From positions 3,720,001 through 3,784,000 of the forward strand of contig NZ_CP128185.1 in assembly GCF_030316135.1 (NCBI RefSeq): DNA of 64,000 bases. Direction: 5' to 3'. The notes under the pieces are model-generated. The model had not been told where the DNA came from. It ran no database searches and was given only the letters and a program-made list of their open reading frames with translations. Positions within the stretch are counted from its first letter, which is position 1, and each line of letters begins with the position of its first letter. Below are positions 27,636 through 38,921 of this stretch, one piece after another. The stretch is from Aliiglaciecola sp. LCG003. GTDB lineage: Bacteria > Pseudomonadota > Gammaproteobacteria > Enterobacterales > Alteromonadaceae. Made by a program: the position numbers and the translations under genes.

Positions 27636-30600
27636 ATGAGTTTGTATAATCCAAATGATTCAAAAGACAATTGTGGCTTTGGACTGATTGCCCATATAGA
27701 GGGTGAAGTTAGCCATAGGCTTGTGAGTACAGCAATTGAAGCCCTAGATCGCATGCAACATCGCGGCGGCATAGCCGCCGACGGTAAAACTGGCGATGGC
27801 TGTGGCTTGCTAATGCAGATGCCCGATGCTTTTTTTCGCAAAATCACAGAGGAAAATGGCTGGAAGCTGGGCAAAAAATACGGTGTGGGGATGATTTTCC
27901 TCAGCCATGATGAAGAAAAAGCCGAAATAGCCCGTCAAGCCTTAAATGAAGAGCTCAACAAAGAAACTCTTGCAGTTGTCGGCTGGCGGAAAGTCCCCGT
28001 TGATCAATCAGTACTAGGCGATTTGGCCGCTCAAGGTGTGCCGCAAATCGAACAAGTATTTGTGAACGCACCTCCTGGTTGGCGGAAACGAGATCTGGAG
28101 CGTCGTTTATTCATGGCCCGTCGTCGGGTAGAAAAGCGTCTTCAGGATGACAGTGAATTTTATATCGCGTGCTTATCCGCTTTGGTCACGATCTATAAAG
28201 GTCTGATCATGCCTAAGGACTTGCCTAATTTTTACCTTGATTTAGCGGACGAACGCTTGCAGTCAGCGATTTGCGTTTTCCATCAGCGTTTTTCCACCAA
28301 CACCCTGCCCAAATGGCCTTTAGCACAACCGTTCAGATTTCTCGCTCATAATGGTGAAATAAACACCATTAGAGGGAATCGAGATTGGGCACAAGCCCGC
28401 TCCGGAAAATTTGTTACGCCACTATTACCAGATTTGCAGGATGCCGCTCCCTTTGTGAATAACGAGGGATCCGATTCATCATCCTTGGATAATATGCTCG
28501 AGTTATTTTTAGCAGGCGGCATGGATTTATTTAGAGCGATGCGTCTGTTAGTCCCACCGGCATATCAAAACAACAATACCATGGACGATGATCTGCGTGC
28601 GTTTTATGAGTTTAACTCTATGCATATGGAGCCTTGGGACGGGCCAGCGGGTATTGTTTTGACTAATGGTCGGCATGTAGCCTGTAACTTAGATAGGAAT
28701 GGATTGCGTCCGGCCAGATACGTATTGACCAAAGATGGCTTGATAACCCTAGCCTCAGAAGTGGGTATATGGGATTACAAACCCGAAGATGTCATCGAAA
28801 AAGGCCGAGTAGGACCGGGTGAAATGTTTGCGGTTGATACCTATAACGGCAAAATTTGGCGCTCCAATGAAATTGACCAAGATCTAAAAGAACGTCACCC
28901 CTATAAAGAGTGGATCGATCAACACATTCAAAAGATTTTACCTATTGAACAATGTGATGCCAGCCAAATCGGTAAACGGGCTTTTGATAATGACACTATG
29001 GCGATTTACCATAAGCTGTTTAACTACAGTTATGAAGAAATCCAACAAATTGTAAAAGTGCTAGCCAGCGATGGTCAAGAAGCTGTGGGCTCCATGGGCG
29101 ATGATACGCCTATGGCGGTGATGTCCTCCAAACAACGCACAGTGTATGACTATTTCAGACAACAGTTTGCTCAAGTGACTAATCCACCCATCGACTCCTT
29201 GCGTGAAAACCACGTTATGTCGTTGGCTACTTGTATTGGCCGAGAGCAAAATGTGTTCAGTGAAACATCAGGGTATGCGAATCGCGTATTGATCAACTCG
29301 CCGATCTTGATGTACACCGATCTTAAACAACTACGTGAATACGATTCAGAATATTATTATTCAGAAATAATTGATCTAAACTACATGCCAGAAGAAGGCT
29401 TAAAAAAAGCCATCGAACGTATTTGTAATGAAGCGGAATATTTAGTCAAACAAAAACATGCGGCCTTTGTGATTTTGTCAGACCGCAATATCAAACCTAA
29501 TCGCTTACCGATCCCAGCAGCGATGGCCGTTGGTGCAGTGCAACGCAGATTAATTGATAAAGCACTGCGCTGTGATGCAAATATTGTGGTGGAAACGGCC
29601 TCGGCCCGCGACCCTCATCATTTTGCTGTACTTATTGGTTTAGGTGCCACCGCGATCTATCCCTTCATGGCATATGAAACCATTGAACAATTGGTTGAGA
29701 ACGGCGAAATTGACATGTCTGCTATGCAAGCAACATTAAATTATCGTAAAGGAATCAACAAAGGTCTTTTCAAGATCATGTCGAAGATGGGAATAAGCAC
29801 GGTCGCAAGTTACCGTAGCTCCAAATTATTCGAAGCCATAGGGATTAACAAAGACGTCACCGAGTTATGCTTCAAGGGTATCCCTAGTCGTATTCAAGGT
29901 GCTGGTTTTGATGATTTCGAGCAAGACCAAATCAATCTAAATAGAGTGGCCTGGTTGAAGCGCAAGTCATTATCTCACGGTGGACTGCTTAAGTTTGTCC
30001 ATGGTGGTGAGTATCACGCTTATAATCCAGATGTGGTCACTAGCCTCCAAATTGCTGTGAAATCTGGTAAATATTCAGACTATCAAGTTTTTGCTGGACT
30101 GGTTAATGGTCGGTCTCCCGCTCACTTTAGAGATTTACTCGGCTTGAATCCAAGCAGTGATCCTATTGATATTAGTGAAGTTGAACCTGCAGAAAGTCTA
30201 TTCCCAAGGTTTGATAGTGCGGCGATGTCTATCGGTGCACTTAGTCCAGAGGCTCACGAAGCATTGGCAATTGCGATGAACAGACTGGGTGGACAATCCA
30301 ATTCTGGGGAAGGTGGCGAGGATCCTGCTCGTTTTAACACCGAAAAAAACTCTAAGATTAAACAGGTTGCCTCGGGACGATTTGGCGTGACACCACATTA
30401 TTTGGTCAACGCAAACGTTATTCAAATTAAGGTTGCCCAGGGGGCCAAGCCCGGAGAAGGCGGCCAACTGCCAGGTGACAAAGTAAATAATTACATTGCT
30501 GAGTTACGCTACTCAGTGCCTGGTGTGACCCTTATTTCACCACCACCACATCATGATATATATTCTATTGAAGATTTAGCCCAGTTGATTTTCGATCTTA

Positions 30601-32102
30601 AGCAGGTCAATCCAAGTGCATTGATTTCGGTGAAACTAGTCTCAGAACCTGGTGTTGGAACCATAGCCACGGGTGTTGCTAAAGCATACGCTGATCTCAT
30701 CACTATTTCGGGTTACGATGGCGGCACAGGCGCAAGTCCACTAACCTCAGTGAAATATGCCGGCAGTCCTTTCGAGCTAGGTTTGGCTGAGACCCAACAA
30801 GCCTTAGTTGAAAACGGCTTGAGACATAGGGTTCGCGTGCAAACAGATGGCGGTTTAAAAACCGGTCTAGATGTTGTCAAAGCCGGTATTTTAGGGGCTG
30901 AAAGTTTTGGTTTTGGTACTGGTCCTATGGTGGCATTAGGCTGTAAATATTTGCGAATTTGTCACTTGAACAACTGTGCGACTGGTGTAGCAACCCAGGA
31001 TGAAAAGTTACGAGACAACTATTTTATTGGCTTACCTGAAATGGTGATGAATTATTTTAAATTCATCGCGCAAGAAGTCAGGGAGATTATGGCCTCTATT
31101 GGCATCGCAAGATTTGAAGATTTAGTCGGCCGTACTGAGTTACTTAAAGTTCTTGACGGTATTACTGCCCGTCAAAACAGGCTCGATCTATCGCCTATCT
31201 TGGCGAAACCCGAAGAAGGCAGCCATACTCGTCTATTCTGTTCCGAAACAACCAATGAGCCGCTGGATAAAGGTGTGTTGAACAAACAATTGTTGGAACA
31301 GTCCCAGCAAGCGATAAAAACAAAGTTGGGATTAAAATTGTCTTTCTCCATCCGCAACACTGACCGCTCAGTAGGCGCATCTGTGTCGGGAGAAATTGCT
31401 AAGCAACACGGCAATATGGGAATGCACGATCACCCGATCAAAGTTAGCTTAACCGGCACTGCAGGACAAAGTTTTGGAGTATGGAATGCCGGCGGCTTAG
31501 AAATGACCTTATGCGGCGATGCTAACGACTATGTTGGTAAAGGTATGGCTGGCGGCAAGCTAGTGATTCATCCGCCGCGTAATGTAACCTATGACCCTCA
31601 CGTTAGTACTATTATGGGTAACACCTGTCTTTATGGCGCTACTGGTGGAAAGCTATTTGCTTCTGGTCGGGCCGGAGAGCGCTTCGGTGTGCGTAATTCT
31701 GGTGCTATAGCGGTTGTGGAAGGGATCGGCGACAACGGTTGTGAATATATGACCGGCGGTATCGTTGCGGTTCTAGGCAGCGTAGGAGTTAACTTTGGTG
31801 CAGGTATGACAGGCGGTTTCGCTTACCTTTACGATGAACATCAAGATATCGTAAATCGAGTCAATCCTGAATTATTAGATATTCTACCAATAGAAGACAA
31901 AGGTATTTTATCAGAACATCTTCGCGGGTTAATCAATAAACATTATGAAGAAACCGGAAGTGAATTTGCTTTGACGTTATTAACCGAGTTTGCTGAACAA
32001 CTGAAGAAATTCAGGCTCATTAAACCTAAAACCAGTGATGTTAAGAATCTGCTTGGCCATATCAGCCGTTCGACAGCAGAACTTCGCATTCAAGCTCAGT
32101 AA
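27636..32102 (+). CDS. gltB: Glutamate synthase large subunit
   Basis: 1488 residues. The N-terminal class II glutaminase domain starts at Cys13 (CGFGLIAHIEG) after a short propeptide. Then come the central domain, the FMN-binding synthase domain (GGQSNSGEGGEDP, DGGTGASPLTS), the 3Fe-4S cysteine cluster (CKYLRICHLNNCATGVATQ) and the C-terminal beta-helix GXGXG domain. It makes two glutamates from glutamine and 2-oxoglutarate with NADPH. GAAGGAG precedes the ATG. Operon with gltD, 16 bp downstream. Confidence 0.98.
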   Translation: MSLYNPNDSKDNCGFGLIAHIEGEVSHRLVSTAIEALDRMQHRGGIAADGKTGDGCGLLMQMPDAFFRKITEENGWKLGKKYGVGMIFLSHDEEKAEIARQALNEELNKETLAVVGWRKVPVDQSVLGDLAAQGVPQIEQVFVNAPPGWRKRDLERRLFMARRRVEKRLQDDSEFYIACLSALVTIYKGLIMPKDLPNFYLDLADERLQSAICVFHQRFSTNTLPKWPLAQPFRFLAHNGEINTIRGNRDWAQARSGKFVTPLLPDLQDAAPFVNNEGSDSSSLDNMLELFLAGGMDLFRAMRLLVPPAYQNNNTMDDDLRAFYEFNSMHMEPWDGPAGIVLTNGRHVACNLDRNGLRPARYVLTKDGLITLASEVGIWDYKPEDVIEKGRVGPGEMFAVDTYNGKIWRSNEIDQDLKERHPYKEWIDQHIQKILPIEQCDASQIGKRAFDNDTMAIYHKLFNYSYEEIQQIVKVLASDGQEAVGSMGDDTPMAVMSSKQRTVYDYFRQQFAQVTNPPIDSLRENHVMSLATCIGREQNVFSETSGYANRVLINSPILMYTDLKQLREYDSEYYYSEIIDLNYMPEEGLKKAIERICNEAEYLVKQKHAAFVILSDRNIKPNRLPIPAAMAVGAVQRRLIDKALRCDANIVVETASARDPHHFAVLIGLGATAIYPFMAYETIEQLVENGEIDMSAMQATLNYRKGINKGLFKIMSKMGISTVASYRSSKLFEAIGINKDVTELCFKGIPSRIQGAGFDDFEQDQINLNRVAWLKRKSLSHGGLLKFVHGGEYHAYNPDVVTSLQIAVKSGKYSDYQVFAGLVNGRSPAHFRDLLGLNPSSDPIDISEVEPAESLFPRFDSAAMSIGALSPEAHEALAIAMNRLGGQSNSGEGGEDPARFNTEKNSKIKQVASGRFGVTPHYLVNANVIQIKVAQGAKPGEGGQLPGDKVNNYIAELRYSVPGVTLISPPPHHDIYSIEDLAQLIFDLKQVNPSALISVKLVSEPGVGTIATGVAKAYADLITISGYDGGTGASPLTSVKYAGSPFELGLAETQQALVENGLRHRVRVQTDGGLKTGLDVVKAGILGAESFGFGTGPMVALGCKYLRICHLNNCATGVATQDEKLRDNYFIGLPEMVMNYFKFIAQEVREIMASIGIARFEDLVGRTELLKVLDGITARQNRLDLSPILAKPEEGSHTRLFCSETTNEPLDKGVLNKQLLEQSQQAIKTKLGLKLSFSIRNTDRSVGASVSGEIAKQHGNMGMHDHPIKVSLTGTAGQSFGVWNAGGLEMTLCGDANDYVGKGMAGGKLVIHPPRNVTYDPHVSTIMGNTCLYGATGGKLFASGRAGERFGVRNSGAIAVVEGIGDNGCEYMTGGIVAVLGSVGVNFGAGMTGGFAYLYDEHQDIVNRVNPELLDILPIEDKGILSEHLRGLINKHYEETGSEFALTLLTEFAEQLKKFRLIKPKTSDVKNLLGHISRSTAELRIQAQ

Positions 32103-32109
32103 TAGGTAG

Positions 32110-33534
<1,425 letters not shown>

Positions 33535-33563
33535 CCCTGATTAAAGCCTTGTGAGCGCACACA

Positions 33564-33602
33564 AAACCATGTCTGCAATTACATCGCAGGCATGGTTTTT
33601 TT
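33564..33602 (+). terminator. Rho-independent terminator of gltBD
   Basis: A 13-bp stem (AAACCATGTCTGC / GCAGGCATGGTTT, one G-U pair) with a 9-base loop is followed by a run of T. It ends 20 bp before the stop of the convergent DsbA-like gene and may serve both. Confidence 0.88.
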
Positions 33603-33621
33603 CATTCTAATCAGCTGTTTT

Positions 33622-34284
33622 TTATCCCTCGTCGGCCTCTTTATTGGCGATTTCCTGCAATGCACTTTCAAATGTTTCGACCGGCTGCCCCCCGCTGATC
33701 AGATATTTTTTATTGATGATAAAAGCAGGCACAGAACTTATCCCCATTTTATGGTTATGTTGTTGTTCGGCACGAACGTGCTGAGAAAATTGATCTGAGC
33801 TCAATACCTGACGAGCGCTATCCACATCAAGACCAACAGCTGCAACAGTGTCCAGTAATTGTTGATGATCACTTGGATTGCCATTTTGCTTAAAATACAA
33901 ATCAAACAACGCTAATTTCAGCTCTGTCTGTTTATGCTGCTCAGCGGCCCAATGCAATAACCGGTGAGCATCAAAGGTGTTATAAATTCTACCTCCACCT
34001 CGATTACCAAATTCATAGCCCACAGATAAGCCACGCTGCTTAATCATTTCGCGATTTTGCTGCGCTTGCTGCGATGAAATACCGTATTTCTGCGTAATGT
34101 GTTCGTTAATTTCCTGACCTTGGGGCGGCATATCGGGATTTAGCTCGAATGGATGCCAGGTTATAGATGCACTTAGTTGGTCGGAAAGATTAGCCAGCGC
34201 GCCTTGTAAACCTTTATAGCCGATGATGCACCATGGGCAAGATATATCTGAGACAATATCTATGCTTAAATTCTTCAATTTCAC
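33622..34284 (-). CDS. DsbA-family (FrnE-like) thiol oxidoreductase
   Basis: 220 residues, thioredoxin fold with helical insertion; active site CPWC near residue 18 (SDISCPWCIIG) and cis-proline region SVPAFIINKKY. No signal peptide, so cytoplasmic, like FrnE/2-hydroxychromene isomerase-type DsbA relatives. Probably a disulfide oxidoreductase or isomerase in stress response; the substrate is unknown. Confidence 0.88.
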   Translation of the reverse strand: MKLKNLSIDIVSDISCPWCIIGYKGLQGALANLSDQLSASITWHPFELNPDMPPQGQEINEHITQKYGISSQQAQQNREMIKQRGLSVGYEFGNRGGGRIYNTFDAHRLLHWAAEQHKQTELKLALFDLYFKQNGNPSDHQQLLDTVAAVGLDVDSARQVLSSDQFSQHVRAEQQHNHKMGISSVPAFIINKKYLISGGQPVETFESALQEIANKEADEG

Positions 34285-34335
34285 TCCTGATTGTTATCAT
34301 TTACCCTGCCAAAACGCCAACGAGTATTGTTGTTG

Positions 34336-34866
34336 TTAATAAGAATCGCTATGTCTTAATTTTCTTACACTCCAGCGACATCCGCCAGAAACTGAATCTA
34401 TAGTTAGCGCCATCAACATAGCTAAACTTAGCCCCCAAATTAGCGCAAATAGGTTAATCGGAACCGTATAAGAATACTCCTTAACCGTCTCGTCGAACAG
34501 GTTTCGATGGGGTTTAACAAAGACATGCCACGCCTGCTTGACCGGATGAGTCTGTAATTCGAGCCGTTCTTTTTGCAATGCTATGACCCTTGAATATATC
34601 CCTTCAATACTATTGGCGTCGTGATTAAACACCTTATCATCGCTCGCACGATAGTAGGCAATGAGCTTTTGTATATCCCCAGCGAAATATCGATTGGCGG
34701 TCCCTTGAAAGCCCGCTAGATTAAGCCGCGCTTCTAACAAATGGGCGTCTACGCGTTTTTCATATTGATCGATAAACGCCGGCACTTGTAAGCCAATCAA
34801 CAAACCCAGTGCAAATATACAGAGTCGCAGGTAGCTTCCTATCACCTTGAGGATCCACGAGAACAT
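34336..34866 (-). CDS. DUF2937 membrane protein
   Basis: 176 residues from ATG 34866, preceded by AAGGGG; a longer frame to 34902 lacks such a site. One membrane helix near the N-terminus (about 5-28), a long periplasmic helical region (VDAHLLEARLNLAGFQ), and a second helix near 140-160. Matches DUF2937, a conserved gammaproteobacterial family of unknown function. Confidence 0.75.
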   Translation of the reverse strand: MFSWILKVIGSYLRLCIFALGLLIGLQVPAFIDQYEKRVDAHLLEARLNLAGFQGTANRYFAGDIQKLIAYYRASDDKVFNHDANSIEGIYSRVIALQKERLELQTHPVKQAWHVFVKPHRNLFDETVKEYSYTVPINLFALIWGLSLAMLMALTIDSVSGGCRWSVRKLRHSDSY

Positions 34867-34972
34867 ACTTTTCCCCTTGTTTACATACCTTAAGCCGTGC
34901 ATTAGTTATTGCTGGAAACCGGCACAACTTCTATAGTGTCTTAATTATTGTAGGTAAGACAGGTGATCTTTG

Positions 34973-35356
34973 GTGAAGTTTAATTTAAAACGAGATTGGA
35001 AAATAACAAGCTCATGTTTGTTGTATTTTGCGCTGTCAATCGCCAGCCAAGCTCAAGAGTCAGCTCAAACAGATTTGTCGGCTGTTTCCTGCCCTGCAGA
35101 TTTCTATGCGATTCCGCTGTTCAAAGAAGCTCGTATGTGTCAGATTTTTGCTGAAGATTTGCCTGCAAGTATGACCTATCATGCCCAAGCAAATCAGCAA
35201 ACCACCAGCGATTTTTATTTACAGCAACTGGGGCAGGCCCAAAGAATGGAGACCCACCAAGGACGCATACTTATGGCATATGATAATGACAATAAAATCA
35301 TTATTATTTCCAAAGATGGTGGCGGAACTCAAGTGGATATATTAGTCAAATCATAG
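34973..35356 (+). CDS. Small secreted protein of unknown function
   Basis: 127 residues starting at GTG 34973 (AGGTGA upstream; a TTG three bases earlier is possible). Signal peptide about 1-26 (ending SQAQ). The mature part has two cysteines (SCPADF and RMCQIF) that may form a disulfide, and a C-terminal segment KIIIISKDGGGTQVDILV. No family recognised. It lies divergent from the DUF2937 gene. Confidence 0.65.
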   Translation: MKFNLKRDWKITSSCLLYFALSIASQAQESAQTDLSAVSCPADFYAIPLFKEARMCQIFAEDLPASMTYHAQANQQTTSDFYLQQLGQAQRMETHQGRILMAYDNDNKIIIISKDGGGTQVDILVKS

Positions 35357-35377
35357 GCTCTTATCAGCATCTGTGAG

Positions 35378-35695
35378 CTAAGGCTTTGAATCAGCTTTGC
35401 TTGTTGAGCTTTTACAAAATATTTTTATGTCCCTAGGCGTGTAGATCCCATAGCTTAAGTAGCCCAATACGCCATTTAGGAAAGATTGTCGGACCTCAAC
35501 TTTAATTATATTCTCCGCTCCAAAGCATATCTTTGCCGCATCTATTTGCTGTTCTTGAGCCACACCAGAGAAGAAAAAGTGCTGCATTTTATGGTAGTCT
35601 GGCCGATCTGCAATGCCATCATTGATTTTAAAAGATTGGGTGGCACAGCCCGCCAACAATACAACCCCGCCAAGCATGATAATTGATTTTCCCAT
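35378..35695 (-). CDS. Bor/Iss-family lipoprotein
   Basis: 105 residues. Lipoprotein signal with lipobox LLAGC (Cys about 17), then the Bor signature: HFFFSGVAQEQQIDAAKIC and the ending FLNGVLGYLSYGIYTP. The family is named after phage lambda Bor, an outer-membrane lipoprotein linked to serum resistance. It is here without phage neighbours and convergent with the small secreted protein gene. In a marine host the role is unknown. Confidence 0.85.
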   Translation of the reverse strand: MGKSIIMLGGVVLLAGCATQSFKINDGIADRPDYHKMQHFFFSGVAQEQQIDAAKICFGAENIIKVEVRQSFLNGVLGYLSYGIYTPRDIKIFCKSSTSKADSKP

Positions 35696-35901
35696 GACCT
35701 TACCCCTAATGACCTGCTTTCAGGACGTTAAAAAACTAAAGGCTGATAATAGGCTCTGCTTCCCCGAAAAACTGTAAGGAAGTGTCCAAGGCTGTAGCGG
35801 ACATTGGGTGTAACTGATCTACGGGAATGAATGGCACTGTCTTTGCAATCTTCAAGGTTACCCTAGTTAACGTCAATTTTTTGTCTATTCATGGAGTCTG
35901 T

Positions 35902-36495
35902 ATGGAACTGGCTATAATACTAATGATGCTACTAATTGTAGTAGCTTTGGTCGCTTTGAAACTCAATGACAATGGGCTTTCTTTTCCGTTTAAGCGCAAG
36001 ACGGCACTGCTGAGTCAAACAGAAGTCACTTTTTTGGATCTTATCGAGCGCGCAGTCGGCAGTAAATATCGAGTGCTGTGTCGAGTGAGGTTATCAGAAG
36101 TACTGTCTTTACGTCAAAATACTGACAAGCGAACGGCTAAAAGTGCCTTGCTGAAAGCCTCAAGCAGGCAGTTGGATTTCGTATTGTGCAATAAAGATGA
36201 CATGAGTCCGGTGATCGCGGTTGATTTAGTCAACCCGAAAGGAAAAGAAGGTTATAAAACCCAACGAGATTGGTACGTAACCAGTGCCTTAGATGCTGCT
36301 CGTATTCCTCATCTGCGTATAAAGGTCAAAAATGGTTACACCGCCCAAGAGATAAAAGAATGTATCGATGGGAAATTAGGGCCAATTCAACGCAAGCAAC
36401 CAAAGCCGTTGATGCCGGGCACTAATAATCCTGACAATCCACGGGCGGATAAACCCAAGCGTCCGATACGCTCTAGCCGTCCTGTGGCGGCTTAA
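35902..36495 (+). CDS. DUF2726 protein, membrane-anchored
   Basis: 197 residues from ATG 35902 (GGAG upstream; the open frame goes back to 35827). N-terminal membrane helix (about 1-20), then DUF2726 (about 38-150; LLSQTEVTFLDLIERAV, DFVLCNKDDMSPVIAVDL), a domain with a restriction-endonuclease-like core, and a proline- and basic-rich tail. Function unknown; possibly nucleic-acid related. Confidence 0.8.
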   Translation: MELAIILMMLLIVVALVALKLNDNGLSFPFKRKTALLSQTEVTFLDLIERAVGSKYRVLCRVRLSEVLSLRQNTDKRTAKSALLKASSRQLDFVLCNKDDMSPVIAVDLVNPKGKEGYKTQRDWYVTSALDAARIPHLRIKVKNGYTAQEIKECIDGKLGPIQRKQPKPLMPGTNNPDNPRADKPKRPIRSSRPVAA

Positions 36496-36635
36496 ATTAA
36501 CTTTGTGCTAATTTGGTAGTGCCATTACAGGAATCGTTAAGTTGTAAGTTTCTGTATGGCATATGTGCGTCTTCACTCGCTATTTACGCCAGTAAATATT
36601 AAAATTCGCACAAATTTGATTTACGTATTATTTAT

Positions 36636-37343
36636 ATGAAAATAGCAATCTTAGGCGCCATGGATGAAGAAGTGGCATTATTGCAGGCATCACTTGAGAA
36701 TGTTACCGTCTCCAAGCATGCTTCATTTACTTTTTATTCAGGTCAACTCCATGGCTCCGACATCACAGTAGTGAAATGTGGTATCGGCAAAGTTGCCGCT
36801 GCGGTTGCCACCACTATTTTGATTGATCGTTTCACACCTGATGTAGTGGTCAATACCGGTTCGGCAGGCGGATTTGATGCTGACTTAAATATTGGTGATC
36901 TGGTAATTGGCACACAGGTTCAACACCATGATGTTGATGTTACCCACTTTGGTTACGAACCCGGTCAGGTGGCTGGAATGCCAACCTTTTACGATTGCGA
37001 ACCGACACTGATAGCAGCGGCAGAAACTGCAGCAAAAGAACTTAAACATATAAAAACCAAACGTGGTTTGATTTGTACCGGCGACTCCTTCATTGGCAGT
37101 GATGATGCCGCAGCTAGATTACGGGTGGCATTTCCTGACATGCGCGCAGTTGAAATGGAAGGAGCCGCAATTGGCCAAAGCTGCCATATGCTCAACATTC
37201 CTTTTGTAGTGATCCGTTCACTGTCGGATATTGCCGGTCAAACCTCAACGGTTTCATTCAAGTCTTATATAGAACAAGCAGCCAAAAACTCTGCCCAGTT
37301 AGTAATGGGGATGTTAGCCCAACTCGCTGACCATAGACGTTAA
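36636..37343 (+). CDS. mtnN: 5'-methylthioadenosine/S-adenosylhomocysteine nucleosidase
   Basis: 235 residues with catalytic acid/base motifs GAMDEEVALL (Glu about 12), AVEMEGAAIGQ (Glu about 174) and RSLSDIA (Asp about 197). It removes adenine from MTA and SAH, feeding methionine salvage and quorum-signal precursor formation. It is followed after 7 bp by the CbiB-like gene, so the two probably form an operon. Confidence 0.96.
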   Translation: MKIAILGAMDEEVALLQASLENVTVSKHASFTFYSGQLHGSDITVVKCGIGKVAAAVATTILIDRFTPDVVVNTGSAGGFDADLNIGDLVIGTQVQHHDVDVTHFGYEPGQVAGMPTFYDCEPTLIAAAETAAKELKHIKTKRGLICTGDSFIGSDDAAARLRVAFPDMRAVEMEGAAIGQSCHMLNIPFVVIRSLSDIAGQTSTVSFKSYIEQAAKNSAQLVMGMLAQLADHRR

Positions 37344-37350
37344 TCATTAG

Positions 37351-38316
37351 ATGTCATCGGTATTAAGTTGGCTTAGCGCATCAGGCTGGGAACCCTTTAT
37401 TCTTGTCACCTTAGTGATAATGCTAGAGCGTGTGTTGCCATGGCAGGATAAATATCATCCATTAACGCTGTTTCGCCTGATAGCGCTAAACTTAGCCGCT
37501 AAAGTTAATCCAAATCAGCCTAGAAGTTCGATGCAACGGCAATTATCCGGCAGCTTGGCGATTATAGTGCTGCTTTTGCCGATGATAATCATTGTCGCCA
37601 TTTCGTTATTTATTGCCCAGTACCCTATTTTTTTTGATGGCTTGATGCTCCTTATCGCGCTTCGATTCCAACCCATATTGATGCATTTTAAACTTGTTAA
37701 AAAATCGATTCGAGCCGAAAAAAAACAGCTCGCTCGACACCATTTGTCCTATTTAGTTTTACGTGAGACGGAAACCCTTTCACCGATGGGAATGGCTAAA
37801 GCGGCAATTGAAGCACTAGTTTTACGTTTCAACTATCAACAAGTTGGTATTGTTTTTTGGTATTTGATTGGCGGCGGATTAACTGCTCTATCTGTCCGCC
37901 TCATATATGAATTATCACAGTGCTGGAATATTAAATTACGTCGTTATCAAGATTTTGGGTTAGCGGCTGCCAGAATCAGTAAAATACTATTTTATCTTCC
38001 GTCTGGTATTTTTGCCGTTGTATTTAGTCTACTAAATGGTATCACTAGTGTGTTTAAAGCATTTAAACAGCGTCCCAACAATTTGCCCTTTCAGCATATG
38101 CTCAAGTTAGTTTTAGCTGGCAGTTTGGGTATCCAGTTAGGTGGTCCAGCGATTTATAAAGGCAATAAAGTTCGATACCCAAAAGTAGGCGCTGATCGGC
38201 AAGTGCGCTTTGGTGATATGGATCGCACTTTACATGCTGTAAACTTTGCCGTAATTACCCTATTAACCCTGATCGGTTTAACCTTTGCTTTAGTCATTAG
38301 CCTAACCTACACTTGA
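37351..38316 (+). CDS. CbiB/CobD-family membrane protein
   Basis: 321 residues with four or five membrane helices and family motifs (MAKAAIEALVLRFNYQQVGIVFW; YKGNKVRYPKVG near the C-terminus). CbiB attaches aminopropanol phosphate to cobyric acid in cobalamin synthesis. No other cobalamin gene is in the window, so either the pathway is elsewhere or this is a paralogue. Downstream of mtnN. Confidence 0.8.
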   Translation: MSSVLSWLSASGWEPFILVTLVIMLERVLPWQDKYHPLTLFRLIALNLAAKVNPNQPRSSMQRQLSGSLAIIVLLLPMIIIVAISLFIAQYPIFFDGLMLLIALRFQPILMHFKLVKKSIRAEKKQLARHHLSYLVLRETETLSPMGMAKAAIEALVLRFNYQQVGIVFWYLIGGGLTALSVRLIYELSQCWNIKLRRYQDFGLAAARISKILFYLPSGIFAVVFSLLNGITSVFKAFKQRPNNLPFQHMLKLVLAGSLGIQLGGPAIYKGNKVRYPKVGADRQVRFGDMDRTLHAVNFAVITLLTLIGLTFALVISLTYT

Positions 38317-38510
38317 ATCAAACAGTATGCAGTTTGTAACAGGTTGAAAGTATCGTGCAATTATTGTTCTGCGCTAAACGGGTCCCTTCAAATGTTAGCT
38401 ATACAGTAGGTCAATTAATTACGAATATTGAGCATTTGTTATCAAAAAAATTATTTTGAATCTATTGCAAGATGTTAATTTTCTTTTCATTTCAAGCGTT
38501 AGGTAATTCA

Positions 38511-38921
38511 ATGAAATTTCAGTTTATAAATACCTTGGTCATCTCCTTCTTGAGCCTTGCTAGCTGGTCCGTATTAGCCGATCAAGTGATAGATATTAAT
38601 GCCGAACAACTGGCTAAACAAAGTGACGCTAACTGGCTGATCTTGGATGTACGCTCAGCCGAAGAATTCAGCGAAGGGCATGTCCCCAATGCGATAAACA
38701 TCCCTCACACTGAGATTGAACAGAATATACCGCTACTGAGTACGCATAAAGATAAGCCGGTGGTAGTGTATTGTCGTTCAGGAGTGCGAGCAGCTAAAGC
38801 AACTAAGATCCTATTAGAATATGGATTCTCCGAGATAAAGCACTTGCAAGGAGACATGCAGGGTTGGCAACAGGACGGAAACACCATTGAGAAATCCGTT
38901 AACAGCATCGAGAAGCAATGA
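38511..38921 (+). CDS. Periplasmic rhodanese-like sulfurtransferase
   Basis: 136 residues from ATG 38511. Signal peptide about 1-24 (VLA cleavage), single rhodanese domain with the CDC25-like start LDVRSAEEFSEGHVPNA and active-site loop YCRSGVRA (catalytic Cys). Likely handles sulfane sulfur or redox chemistry in the periplasm. The next gene overlaps by four bases (ATGA). Confidence 0.85.
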   Translation: MKFQFINTLVISFLSLASWSVLADQVIDINAEQLAKQSDANWLILDVRSAEEFSEGHVPNAINIPHTEIEQNIPLLSTHKDKPVVVYCRSGVRAAKATKILLEYGFSEIKHLQGDMQGWQQDGNTIEKSVNSIEKQ

